DNA from: Bacillota bacterium
GTDB lineage: Bacteria > Bacillota > Bacilli > Alicyclobacillales > SLC66
Assembly (NCBI GenBank): GCA_021821085.1
Contig: JAKACV010000002.1
Location: forward strand, 48,218-112,217
DNA length: 64,000 nt
Reading direction: 5' to 3'
The position numbers and the translations under genes are program-made. Positions 1 to 9,486 of this stretch are shown piece by piece (within the stretch, counting starts at the first letter, position 1; each line of letters starts with the position of its first letter). A model generated the notes under the pieces. It was not told the origin of the DNA. It ran no database searches and worked only from the letters and a program-made list of their open reading frames with translations.

Positions 1-1206
1 ATCTGTGGCAGGAGACTGGCAATAGCGTGAGCAGTTGTCTACGTTGTTTGTACCAATCACAGCGCGAGCGAGTTTTTGTATTAAGTAATTCTCTTCATTT
101 GTGATTTTGGAAGAAGAGATAAGACCGATCGCATCGGGTCCATATTGTTCTTTCGTCTCAGAGAGCTTTTTTGCGATCAGATCGTAAGCTTCATCCCATG
201 TTGCTTCATAGAAGGAATCGCCGCGACGGATGAGAGGGGCTGTTAAACGTTCTTCGCTGTTGATAAAATCCCATCCAAACTTTCCTTTGACACAAGTGGA
301 CACACCATTTGCGGGAGCTGTTTCATCAGGCTCGATTTTGATGATCTTACGGCCCTTTGTCCAAACGTCAAATGAGCATCCCACCCCGCAGAACGTGCAG
401 ACTGTTTTTGTTTTTTGAATGGTCGTGGAGCGCATCGCAGATTCTACTTCTGAAACGGCAAAAATCCCATCGTAACTTGGCTCAACTTGCTTGATGAGAT
501 CAATCATGGGGGTTAACAAGTTTGATCCAATGCCGGTTAAAAATCCAGCCTCTCCGAGCATTGATTTCTCCATTAAAGCATTGGTTGGACAGAGGGTTAC
601 GCAATGTCCACAAGAGACGCAAGAGGATTCGTCAATCGGTGCGTCATGATCCCAAATGACGCGCGGTTGAGATCGCTCCCAGTCGATTGAAAGTGTTTCG
701 TTCACCTGGAGATCTTGGCATGCTTCGACACATCGGCCGCAAAGAATACACTGGTTAGGGTCATAGCGGTAAAAAGGATTTGAAAGATCTTTTTCATATC
801 CTTTTGGACGATACGGATAGCTCTGTCCTTTGATCTCCATAGTGTGCGCTGAGTTGTGTAATGTACAGTTGCCATTATTGTTGTCACATACTGTGCAATA
901 CAGCATATGGTTCTCGAGAATGCGATCCATCGCCTCTTTTTGGGCCGCAACAGCTAAGCTGTGGATCGGATCAATCTGCAACTCTTGGGAGACCTTTGTT
1001 GAGCAGGCGCGAACGAGTTCACCATTCGCCATGACCATACATGTATCACACGTTTCAATCGGACCCAGACTAGGATGATAACAAACGTGTGGATGCTCCA
1101 CCCCTTGTTCCAACATCGTCTCAAGTATAGTTTGATTTTCCGTTGCGTGGCATTGAACTCCGCTGATAGTGATCTCCAAGCGATTTTGGACTTTATTTAG
1201 TGCCAT
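1..1206 (-). CDS. fdhA: formate dehydrogenase alpha subunit, N-terminal ~402 aa (gene continues past window start)
   Basis: Open minus frame from ATG (CAT at 1204-1206, RBS cctcct upstream) to position 1. Translation MALNKVQNRLEITISGVQCHATENQTILETMLEQGVEHPHVCYHPSLGPIETCDTC... has NuoG-like [2Fe-2S]/[4Fe-4S] motifs, CILCGRCVEACQ, CVSCGHCVTLCP, then the molybdopterin oxidoreductase motif VCTFCGVGCSFDVW and NNVDNCSRYCQSPATD. Confidence 0.93.
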   Translation of the reverse strand, partial: MALNKVQNRLEITISGVQCHATENQTILETMLEQGVEHPHVCYHPSLGPIETCDTCMVMANGELVRACSTKVSQELQIDPIHSLAVAAQKEAMDRILENHMLYCTVCDNNNGNCTLHNSAHTMEIKGQSYPYRPKGYEKDLSNPFYRYDPNQCILCGRCVEACQDLQVNETLSIDWERSQPRVIWDHDAPIDESSCVSCGHCVTLCPTNALMEKSMLGEAGFLTGIGSNLLTPMIDLIKQVEPSYDGIFAVSEVESAMRSTTIQKTKTVCTFCGVGCSFDVWTKGRKIIKIEPDETAPANGVSTCVKGKFGWDFINSEERLTAPLIRRGDSFYEATWDEAYDLIAKKLSETKEQYGPDAIGLISSSKITNEENYLIQKLARAVIGTNNVDNCSRYCQSPATD

Positions 1207-1220
1207 GTATATTCCTCCTA

Positions 1221-1283
1221 TAAAAGCAAAAACTCCACAGAATACCACAGTCACCAAAAATGGGTGACTCGGTTTCTGCGGAG
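1221..1283 (-). promoter_or_regulatory. 5' leader hairpin followed by U-rich tract upstream of fdhA
   Basis: Imperfect inverted repeat ctccacagaataccacagtcacc-aaaaat-gggtgactcggtttctgcggag (1233-1283). On the minus strand it is followed by tttttgctttta, just before the RBS. Confidence 0.5.
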
Positions 1284-1704
1284 TAGTTCCAAGCACACTA
1301 GTTTTGAAACGAGACTAGTACTTTTCGCCAATCCAGCAACGTTTGTTTCAAGGGACAGAGCAAAAACATCTTGACAACTCTACGCCGAGATGAATAGACT
1401 CAGTCCTAAAAATGAAAGCTTGCAACTAGAAGTATAACTAAATGGATCAAAGTTCGTCTAGTGGTAATTGAAATGAGCTATTTGCGTTGTTGTTTTTTGT
1501 GAACCGAGTGACCATATCTTATCGGTCGGAGAGCCGCGATACTTGCGTATTTTAGATAACACCTTCAGCTCAAATGGTACGTCGGTTTTTGTTCCACTAA
1601 CCAGTCGTGCGTTTCAAACGGGGCACGGAATCGTCCATAATCTGCCGGTTTGGGTTGTTAGGATAACAGGGCTAGATATTCCAATACTGTGGGGGGATAA
1701 CAAA

Positions 1705-2064
1705 ATGAAGAAATTCGTTATGGCAATTCTTTTATTTCCGATGTTATTAGCTGGCTGTTCCCAAGCAAAAATAAATCAGGATATTCATTCAGGTCCTTAC
1801 AGACCAAATTGGATTAGTTCATACCACTCTGGAAAACCAACTGAATACTACGTGGTAACTGGTGAGAAGGTTACGAAAGCGGGAGAGCCATTCTACAACT
1901 TTTCAAATGCTCTCTCTCATGGTCCTGGCGGTTGGACATCAACTGATCCGAATGCAGTCCAATTGCTCTCAATCCCAGGTGTAGCCATTAGTAAAGCAGT
2001 AGCGGTGAAGTTGAAGAATGGGTTCTGTGTCAAAGCAACGTCTGTGGGAAACCAAAAGCCGTAA
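1705..2064 (+). CDS. putative small secreted lipoprotein, unknown function
   Basis: ORF with signal peptide and lipobox MKKFVMAILLFPMLLAGCSQ. ATG at 1705 is preferred over the upstream start of the ORF track. Confidence 0.65.
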   Translation: MKKFVMAILLFPMLLAGCSQAKINQDIHSGPYRPNWISSYHSGKPTEYYVVTGEKVTKAGEPFYNFSNALSHGPGGWTSTDPNAVQLLSIPGVAISKAVAVKLKNGFCVKATSVGNQKP

Positions 2065-2099
2065 TGTTTTGCGCCAAAGAAATAAAGCAGAAACAACCG

Positions 2100-2147
2100 A
2101 AATTGTTCAATATCGCTTAGTCGCCTCGTTTGAACAATTTGATTTTT
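2100..2147 (+). terminator. rho-independent terminator-like hairpin downstream of the lipoprotein gene
   Basis: Perfect 11-bp inverted repeat aaattgttcaa/ttgaacaattt (2100-2110, 2130-2140) followed by gattttt. Confidence 0.6.
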
Positions 2148-2250
2148 AGCCGCCGAACATGGAGCATTTTAGAGAATAATGTTTTGCTAAAGGCTGTTGC
2201 AGTGTAATGGTTTCGCAAGCATGCCAGCCTATAATGCTTTACACCCGATG

Positions 2251-2417
2251 TTAAAGAGCCTGTTCAAAAAGGATTGAGGTAAGATGCAAGCAGGGGTTTG
2301 GTGAAGTCTGGACATGCGCGCGGAGTGTACGATAGGTGGTACATGAGCACGCATGTCCAGCACAAGCCGAAGCCCTGCGCCGCAGAGTTCTCGACCCTTT
2401 TTGAACAACCTCTTAAA
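2251..2417. mobile_element. MITE-like 157-bp palindromic element, copy 1 (2256-2412), with 5-bp direct repeats TTAAA
   Basis: Near-identical to 29046-29202. Terminal inverted repeats GAGcCTGTTCAAAAAGG / CCTTTTTGAACAaCCTC; internal inverted repeat ctggacatgcg/cgcatgtccag. Flanked by ttaaa at 2251-2255 and 2413-2417. Confidence 0.82.
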
Positions 2418-2773
2418 GGTGAAGATTTATGGGATGGATTATCCGCATTCACTGAATCGGTACTAAGCTACCGTTTCGTATCGGTGTGAGTGTACTGTGG
2501 GTTCTAACTTGTGTGTAGTGGTCTTCTGTCTCAGCTAACTGCCCGATCGTATTATTTTGGGGGAAAGTTATTTTTCCCTTCACTCCGAGCCCTTGTCTGA
2601 CAAGGCTTCCCGAACCACGCAAATAGCTCGAAATTAGTAAGTTGGATTTGATTTATCTATAAAAGGTATAATGTAAGTGAACTTTGCGGCGGGAGTGCTG
2701 AGTTGCACTTTCGATAGGGTTTGAACAGGTGCTGATCCCTGAGCGCACACCAACGGGTCATTGACGCTATCGA

Positions 2774-2968
2774 ATGAGTGATCTAAAAACACTCATGCAC
2801 GAAAAGCCATCTCGTCAACCAGCAACGTCATGCGTGATTTACGCGAGAGTGTCTACAAAAAAACAAGAAGATGCAGGGAATTTAGACCGTCAAATTGGCA
2901 GATTGAGCGCATTTGCCACTGAAAAAGGATGGCGCATTGTCGACGTGGTAACGGATACTGTCCACTGA
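2774..2968 (+). pseudogene. truncated IS607-type serine recombinase (TnpA/resolvase N-terminal catalytic fragment)
   Basis: SCVIYARVSTKKQEDAGNLDRQIGRLSAFATEKGWRIVDVVTD matches the IS607 TnpA catalytic N-terminus. The ORF ends abruptly and the remainder is missing. Confidence 0.75.
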
Positions 2969-2975
2969 AACCAAC

Positions 2976-3928
2976 TTGCCGCTCCGCTATGCCAAAGATG
3001 CGGTAGCAAAAGCGAATCAATTGATATCCGCTCAGAAGGCACTCGTTAAAGAACACTTGGGATTGTGGCAACGGCGTAAAAAGAAGACCACTGAGCGGAT
3101 CAATAAGATCGCAAAGAAAGATCCGAACTCACGTAAGCTTCACGGGTTACATCGGAAATTGGAGAAACAACAACGCAAAGTGACGTTCTATCAGCAACAC
3201 TTAGATGCAGATACATTTCCGCCCGTCATCTTTGAAAGTCGTGAGTTGTATTTGGCACAGTTCAAAGAAGGTGCGAATAAGGAATCATGGCGCAAACAGT
3301 GGAAGGATTCGCGCAACGGGCGGCTATCCGCAAGAGGGGATCGAGCTAAAAAAGGCAATCCGCTATCATTCGTCAATTTCAGAGAGAACCAACTCTATGA
3401 CGCAAGAAGCGGACGCCGTGACTGGCTAATCGGCAATATAACAAGAAAAATTGTCGCCTATGTGAAAGAACGCGGTGCTGGACTTGTCATGGAAGACTTG
3501 AAGTTCATCAACGACCGTGACGTTAGCCACAAGTTCAATCGCATGGCACACCAGTTTACCTATCGGCATCTAGCTACTTCTGTGGAGCGTGAGGCGTTAC
3601 GTCAAGGCGTAGAACTGCGAAAAGTACATCCCGCTTACATTTCTGTCATCGGGCGATTGAAGTATCAACCGCAATCCGGTATTAGCGTTCATTCATCCGC
3701 CGCACTCGTCATTGCCAGACGTGGTGCTCTCAAAATCAGGCGAGAAATGTACCCAAGGCGCTACGCGAGTGGTTGCTAACCAAGCAAAGATTCAACGAAC
3801 AAGCGTACCGAAAAAGTGAATGGAGTATATGGAGTCAAGCGAAGAAAGTGATTGAAAAAACCTTGCAGGAGAAAGGAGGTAGCCTGGTTTCGTGGTTGGG
3901 AGAGCGTAAGGAACTGCTCCTTAGATAA
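2976..3928 (+). pseudogene. TnpB-family (IS607/IS605 OrfB, RuvC-like) remnant with deletions and a 3' frameshift
   Basis: Frame to 3779 carries GLVMEDLKF (RuvC-II-like) and HPAYISVIGRLKYQPQSGISVHSSAALVIARRG. The C-terminus continues in another frame, ALREWLLTKQRFNEQAYRKSEWSIWSQAKKVIEKTLQEKGGSLVSWLGERKELLLR*, to 3928. No RuvC-I D-x-G block is visible. Confidence 0.75.
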
Positions 3929-4150
3929 CGAGCAAGTCCTGCCGTGTACACGTGGAGAAAGGCACGGCGGGGAATCTTATCGGGACTAGGCAACACCTGG
4001 GAAGAGGGAAACACGAAGCGGACATAGGAAGAGGCAACTTTTCTGTTCTCCGATTTGGCTCCTTTTCGGTGGTGCGAGAGCAGCCTCCAAGTGGATGAAT
4101 CCTGTAAGACCGCGGACTCGTAAGGGTCGAAAAAATCTATCGAGATTATC
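3929..4150 (+). other. structured non-coding segment 3' of tnpB; candidate relic omega-RNA/right end of IS607-like element
   Basis: Position immediately downstream of tnpB. Strong stem cctgccgtg/cacggcggg (3938-3946 with 3963-3971) and further GC-rich complementary segments before fdhD. Confidence 0.35.
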
Positions 4151-4177
4151 ATAGGTTTTTTGAACCAGGGAGAAACG

Positions 4178-4969
4178 ATGGAGCAGCCACTAACAAAAGT
4201 GCGTCACATCTACGAATTTGGCGATAATGTATATACTGAAGCAAGCGCGGAAGTTGTGACTGAATATGCATTAACCGTGTTTGTCAATGGACAGGAGTTT
4301 GTGACGCTCGTTTGTACACCAGCGGAGTTGTCTGAACTTGTTCTTGGCTTTATAGCTTCTGAAGGGTTGATTTCGACAGTGGATGAAGTAAAGTCGATTG
4401 AGGTGGACGAAGAGGCTGGCATGGTCTATGTGCGATTACATCGCAAAATCGAGATCAATCCTGAACATTTTTTGAAACGTTATATTACTTCTTGTTGTGG
4501 GAAAGGTCGTCAATCTTTTTATTTCTACAACGATGCACAAACATCCCCTGTAACTGCAGATGGGCCGAAACTCACCGCGCAGCAAGTGATTGCCCTTGTG
4601 CAACAAATGCAAGCTCAGTCAGATCTGTTTTTAGACACGGGCGGGGTGCACAATGCGGCGTTATGTGACACGAAGACCATTATCGCATCACGGGCAGATA
4701 TTGGTCGACACAATGCGTTAGACAAATTATATGGATATATGCTTATGAATCATATGTCACCTTCAGATAAGGTGATGGTCTTTAGTGGGCGAATTTCGTC
4801 CGAAGTTCTGCTGAAAGTTGCAAAAATGGGGGTCGGGATTTTACTATCCAAATCTGCACCAACCGATTTAGCTTTGCAAATGGCACAAAATTTGAGGATT
4901 ACCGCGATTGGATTTGCGCGCAACGACCGTTTTAAAGTCTATACTCATCCAGAGCGCATCTTGATGTAA
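4178..4969 (+). CDS. fdhD: formate dehydrogenase accessory sulfurtransferase FdhD
   Basis: Contains TSCCGKGRQSF, DTGGVHNAAL, IGRHNALDKL and FSGRISSEVLLKVAKMGV motifs. RBS gggaga before ATG at 4178. Confidence 0.93.
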   Translation: MEQPLTKVRHIYEFGDNVYTEASAEVVTEYALTVFVNGQEFVTLVCTPAELSELVLGFIASEGLISTVDEVKSIEVDEEAGMVYVRLHRKIEINPEHFLKRYITSCCGKGRQSFYFYNDAQTSPVTADGPKLTAQQVIALVQQMQAQSDLFLDTGGVHNAALCDTKTIIASRADIGRHNALDKLYGYMLMNHMSPSDKVMVFSGRISSEVLLKVAKMGVGILLSKSAPTDLALQMAQNLRITAIGFARNDRFKVYTHPERILM

Positions 4970-5034
4970 AAATGATGGAATCGCGTAGCGCCTCTATCCA
5001 CTAAGCTGCAAATATGTTAGTCTGATAGCGACAA

Positions 5035-5050
5035 GACTGAACGCTCAGTC
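5035..5050. promoter_or_regulatory. palindromic operator-like site upstream of the beta-oxidation cluster
   Basis: Perfect palindrome GACTGA-ACGC-TCAGTC shortly upstream of the thiolase RBS; resembles TetR-family operators. Confidence 0.45.
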
Positions 5051-5076
5051 ACTCGAAAGAGCGGAGGGAAAGGCTC

Positions 5077-6249
5077 ATGCGAAGCGTGATTGTTTCAGCT
5101 GCGAGGACGCCATTTGGTAAGTTTGGCGGCTCACTTGCAGCGATGAAAGCGGTTGATTTAGGTGGCATTGTGATTCAAGAAGCACTGACACGGGCGAAGG
5201 TTGCGCCTGAGATGGTGGATGAAGTCATTATGGGGATGGTGCTGCAAGGTGGAGCGGGACAGATTCCCTCGCGGCAAGCAGCTCGTCATGCAGGACTGCC
5301 CTGGAACACGCCAACCGAAACGATCAATAAAGTGTGCGCTTCAGGATTGCGAGCCGTTACCATGGCCGACCAATTTATTCGTGCTGGAGATATTGAAGTT
5401 GCAGTAGCGGGAGGCATGGAAAGTATGTCAAATGCCCCGTATGGACTTCCTCGTGCCCGTTTTGGACTGCGTATGGGGGATGCTTCAGTAATCGATCTCA
5501 TGCAACATGATGGGCTTCTCTGTGCTTTTCATAATGTACACATGGCCGTTCATGGTTCACATGTAGCAAAAGAGTATGGCATTACACGCGAGGCGCAAGA
5601 TGTGTGGGCGCTTCGGTCACAGCAACGCGCGATACGGGCCATCGAGGATGGGGTATTGCGCGAAGAAATCGTCCCCGTTCGCGTGATGAACAAGAAAGGC
5701 GAAGTAGTTGTCGATACGGATGAAGCACCTCGCCGCGATACGAGTCTTGAGAAATTATCTGCGTTAGCACCTGTATTTGATTCGGAGGGAAGTGTAACCG
5801 CAGGTAATGCCCCCGGTGTAAATGATGGTGCGGGAGCGCTTGTGGTGATGAGTGAGCAACGTGCGAAAGCAGAGCAGCGCGAAGTTCTCGCGACGATTCT
5901 TGGCCATGCAGAAGTGGGAGCCGAAGCACCTTACATTGCCACTACGCCAGGTCTCGCCATTTTGAAACTATTGAAGAAGACTGGTGTTGCATTGGCTGAT
6001 ATTCGTCTGTTTGAGGTCAATGAAGCGTTTGCGGCGGTAACACTGACGAGTCAGGAAATCGTGAAGTGGGATCCTGAAAAAGTGAATGTAAACGGCGGGG
6101 CAGTTGCTTTTGGCCATCCGATTGGGGCGAGCGGAGCCCGGATTTTAATGACCCTTATATATGAATTGCGGCGCAGAGGCGGTGGACTTGGCATCGCGGC
6201 GATTTGCAGTGGCGCTGCACAGGGGGATGCAATTTTAGTCGAAGTATAA
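5077..6249 (+). CDS. acetyl-CoA C-acetyltransferase (thiolase)
   Basis: Thiolase motifs [39 protein letters not shown]. Confidence 0.93.
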   Translation: MRSVIVSAARTPFGKFGGSLAAMKAVDLGGIVIQEALTRAKVAPEMVDEVIMGMVLQGGAGQIPSRQAARHAGLPWNTPTETINKVCASGLRAVTMADQFIRAGDIEVAVAGGMESMSNAPYGLPRARFGLRMGDASVIDLMQHDGLLCAFHNVHMAVHGSHVAKEYGITREAQDVWALRSQQRAIRAIEDGVLREEIVPVRVMNKKGEVVVDTDEAPRRDTSLEKLSALAPVFDSEGSVTAGNAPGVNDGAGALVVMSEQRAKAEQREVLATILGHAEVGAEAPYIATTPGLAILKLLKKTGVALADIRLFEVNEAFAAVTLTSQEIVKWDPEKVNVNGGAVAFGHPIGASGARILMTLIYELRRRGGGLGIAAICSGAAQGDAILVEV

Positions 6250-6267
6250 AATGAAGAGGTGCAGATC

Positions 6268-7125
6268 ATGGGAAGTTATCAGCGTGTAATGGTCATTGGC
6301 GCAGGGCAAATGGGGAGTGGAATTGTTCAGGTTGCTGCACAAGCTGGCTGCAATGTCGTCATGCAAGATATAAAAGAAGAATACACAGAGCGGGGAAAAC
6401 GCACCATTGCAACGAGTTTGTCCCGCTTTGTAAAAAAAGGACAATTGTCGGAGGCAGAATCAACTGCCATTCTGGGGAGAATCACGACAACCACCGACAT
6501 AGGTCAAGCAGAGACGGCGCAGATCGTGATCGAAGCTGCGACTGAGCAAATGGCCGTGAAAAAAGAAATCTTTAAAAAACTTGATGACATTGCAGCACAA
6601 GATACGTTGCTTGCGACCAATACCTCGTCCTTGTCTGTGACAGAATTGGCAGCTGTTACAAAGCGGCCAGAGCAAGTGATCGGCATGCATTTTATGAACC
6701 CAGTTCCACTGATGAAGCTCGTTGAGGTCATTCGTGGTCTGCAAACATCTAACGAGACGTTTGCGGCCATTATGAGTTTTGCTGCAGAACTGGGCAAGAC
6801 GGCAGTGGCGGTGGAGGATTTTCCAGGGTTTATTTCAAATCGCATTTTAATGCCGATGATTAATGAGGCCGTCTATTGTCTTTACGAGGGCGTCGCAGAA
6901 GCAAAGGCGATTGATGAGATTATGAAACTAGGAATGAATCATCCCATGGGTCCGTTGCAATTAGCCGATTATATAGGACTAGATACCTGCTTGTACATTA
7001 TGGAAGTTTTATATGATGGATTTGGCGATTCGAAATACCGCCCGTGTCCTTTGCTACGCAAGTATGTAGCGGCTGGCTGGCTTGGCAAAAAGACTGGACG
7101 CGGGTTTTATGTGTATGAATCATAG
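6268..7125 (+). CDS. 3-hydroxybutyryl-CoA dehydrogenase
   Basis: [14 protein letters not shown] Rossmann motif; [38 protein letters not shown]. Confidence 0.93.
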   Translation: MGSYQRVMVIGAGQMGSGIVQVAAQAGCNVVMQDIKEEYTERGKRTIATSLSRFVKKGQLSEAESTAILGRITTTTDIGQAETAQIVIEAATEQMAVKKEIFKKLDDIAAQDTLLATNTSSLSVTELAAVTKRPEQVIGMHFMNPVPLMKLVEVIRGLQTSNETFAAIMSFAAELGKTAVAVEDFPGFISNRILMPMINEAVYCLYEGVAEAKAIDEIMKLGMNHPMGPLQLADYIGLDTCLYIMEVLYDGFGDSKYRPCPLLRKYVAAGWLGKKTGRGFYVYES

Positions 7126-7160
7126 AATCGAGTGTGATCCGTGAAAGAGGAGGCATACAC

Positions 7161-8303
7161 GTGGAATTGGGGCTGAGCTCAGAACAGCAGGCTATGCGCA
7201 AACTCGTTCGCGATTTTGCTTCGCGAGTGATTATACCAAGGGCCCAGTATATCGATGAAACGGACGCATTTCCTCGTGCGATTGTCAGGCAGATGGGGGA
7301 GCTTGGGCTACTTGGACTGCCGATTCCAGAAGAGTATGGTGGTGTTGGGGCAGATTATGTTTCCTACATGCTTGCAATTGAAGAGATTAGTTATGCGAGC
7401 GCCGCGCTCGGTGTTATTTTAGCTGTGCATACTTCGGTTGGAACTCTGCCTATTTATCATTTTGGGACAGAACAGCAACGAGAGTACTATGTTCCAAAAC
7501 TAGCTGGCGGCGAGTGGCTAGGCGCATTTGCATTGACTGAGCCAAATGCTGGGTCTGATGCGCAAAGTATTCGAACGCGCGCAGTACGCGATGGCGATCA
7601 GTATCGATTGACAGGCAACAAAGTATTTATTACAAATGGCGGAGAAGCGGATGTGTATACCGTTTTTGCCGTAACCGATTCGGAACGGGGCGCACATGGG
7701 ATGTCTGCATTTATCGTGCCAAGTGACACACCGGGCTTTCGTGTTGGGAAAAAAGAACGCAAGATGGGGTTAAATGGATCATCTACGGCTGAGCTTATTT
7801 TAGATGATGCGATTGTGCCTGCCGCCAATCGCTTAGGAGCTGAAGGTGAGGGGTTTAAAATTGCGATGTCGCAGTTGGATGGTGGGCGGATTGGCATAGC
7901 GGCTCAAGCGCTCGGAATTGCTCGTGCAGCATTTGATGCGGGAAAAGGGTATGTGGCAGAACGGCGACAATTCGGAAGACCTCTCGCTGACTTTCAATCG
8001 ATTCAAATTACGCTGGCAGATCTTGCGATGAAAATTGAGGCAGCCAAATTGCTTACATATCGGGCTGCCACATTGCGTGCGGACAATCTAGCCTGTACGA
8101 TGGAAGCATCGATGGCGAAACTCTTTTCGACGGATGCAGCGATGTATGTGACAACAGAGGCTGTACAGCTGTTTGGCGGCTATGGGTATACGAAAGATTA
8201 TCATGTTGAACGATATATGCGCGATGCGAAAGTCACGCAAATTTACGAGGGTACGAATCAAATTCAACGAATTGTAATTGCGAAAAGTTTGGCAAACAGG
8301 TAG
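7161..8303 (+). CDS. acyl-CoA dehydrogenase
   Basis: [48 protein letters not shown] start at 7161 with aaagaggagg RBS. Confidence 0.92.
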   Translation: MELGLSSEQQAMRKLVRDFASRVIIPRAQYIDETDAFPRAIVRQMGELGLLGLPIPEEYGGVGADYVSYMLAIEEISYASAALGVILAVHTSVGTLPIYHFGTEQQREYYVPKLAGGEWLGAFALTEPNAGSDAQSIRTRAVRDGDQYRLTGNKVFITNGGEADVYTVFAVTDSERGAHGMSAFIVPSDTPGFRVGKKERKMGLNGSSTAELILDDAIVPAANRLGAEGEGFKIAMSQLDGGRIGIAAQALGIARAAFDAGKGYVAERRQFGRPLADFQSIQITLADLAMKIEAAKLLTYRAATLRADNLACTMEASMAKLFSTDAAMYVTTEAVQLFGGYGYTKDYHVERYMRDAKVTQIYEGTNQIQRIVIAKSLANR

Positions 8304-8327
8304 TAGAGTGAGGAGCGAAGATAGCGA

Positions 8328-9470
8328 ATGGATTTCAAATTGACAGAGGATCAAGAGGCATTACGTAAACTTGTTCGTGAATTTGCTTTGCGAGAAGTGG
8401 CGCCAAGTGCTGCGCAGCGAGATGAAGAGGAAGTCTTTGATCGTACGATTTTTGAAAAAATGGCGAAAATCGGGCTTGCGGGTATCCCTTGGCCAGAGGA
8501 GTATGGGGGAGCGGGACTTGATTTTGTAAGCTATGTCATTGCAGTGGAAGAGTTGTCACGCGTTTGTGCTTCGACGGGTGTGACCCTTTCCGCGCATCTT
8601 TCTTTGGCCTCGTGGCCTATCTACAAATTTGGCTCTGAGGAACAAAAGCAAAAATATTTGCGGGCTCTGGCGCTTGGAGAAAAGCTTGGAGCGTATGGAT
8701 TAACAGAGCCAAGTGCCGGAACGGATGCGGCGAGTTTACGAACGACCGCGGTGCGCGACGGAGATCATTTTGTGTTAAATGGCACAAAGATGTTTACTAC
8801 AAATGGTGGTGAAGCTGATATATACGTCGTGTTCGCCACAACGGATATGAGCAAGAAAGCGAAAGGCGTCACAGCATTTATTGTAGAAAAAGGAATGCCT
8901 GGCTTTACATTTGGCAAGAAAGAAAAGAAGATGGGTATTCGGTCGTCTCCGACGCTTGAGTTGATCTTTGATCAGTGCAGAGTGCCTGCAGAGAATGTTC
9001 TGGGCGAAGAAGGACAGGGATTTAAAATTGCGATGATGACGCTCGATGGTGGGCGCAACGGCATCGCCGCGCAAGCACTTGGTATTGCTCAAGGTGCGCT
9101 TGATGCAGCCATTAGTTATGCAAAAGGGCGCACCCAGTTTAATCGCCCGATCACAGATTTCCAAGCGATTCAATTCAAATTGGCCGATATGGCAACCCAT
9201 ATTGAAGCGGCGAGATTATTGACGTATCAAGCTGCATGGCTTGAGGATCACAAGTTACCTTATGGGAAGGCGTCGGCGATGGCAAAAGTCTTTGCTTCGG
9301 ATGCAGCGATGCATGTGACCACAGAGGCGGTTCAAATTCATGGCGGGTACGGTTTTACGCGCGAATATGCAGTAGAGCGTTTTATGCGTGACGCGAAAAT
9401 CACACAAATTTATGAAGGCACAAATGAAGTACAGCGCATTGTGATCGCTGGGTACGTTTTAAAAGAGTAG
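8328..9470 (+). CDS. acyl-CoA dehydrogenase (second paralogue)
   Basis: [44 protein letters not shown]. Confidence 0.93.
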   Translation: MDFKLTEDQEALRKLVREFALREVAPSAAQRDEEEVFDRTIFEKMAKIGLAGIPWPEEYGGAGLDFVSYVIAVEELSRVCASTGVTLSAHLSLASWPIYKFGSEEQKQKYLRALALGEKLGAYGLTEPSAGTDAASLRTTAVRDGDHFVLNGTKMFTTNGGEADIYVVFATTDMSKKAKGVTAFIVEKGMPGFTFGKKEKKMGIRSSPTLELIFDQCRVPAENVLGEEGQGFKIAMMTLDGGRNGIAAQALGIAQGALDAAISYAKGRTQFNRPITDFQAIQFKLADMATHIEAARLLTYQAAWLEDHKLPYGKASAMAKVFASDAAMHVTTEAVQIHGGYGFTREYAVERFMRDAKITQIYEGTNEVQRIVIAGYVLKE

Positions 9471-9486
9471 CGTTGTCAACTGAGAA

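Noticed and set aside
2264-2489. 62-63 aa ORFs on both strands inside the 157-bp element
   Set aside because: They are by-products of an imperfect palindrome, lack RBSs, and are not present as ORFs above 60 aa in the second copy's track.
2700-2775. Inverted repeat ttcgatag...ctatcgaa just upstream of the recombinase fragment as a terminal inverted repeat of a transposon
   Set aside because: IS607-type elements lack terminal inverted repeats, and no matching partner was seen at the right end; it may simply be a leader hairpin.
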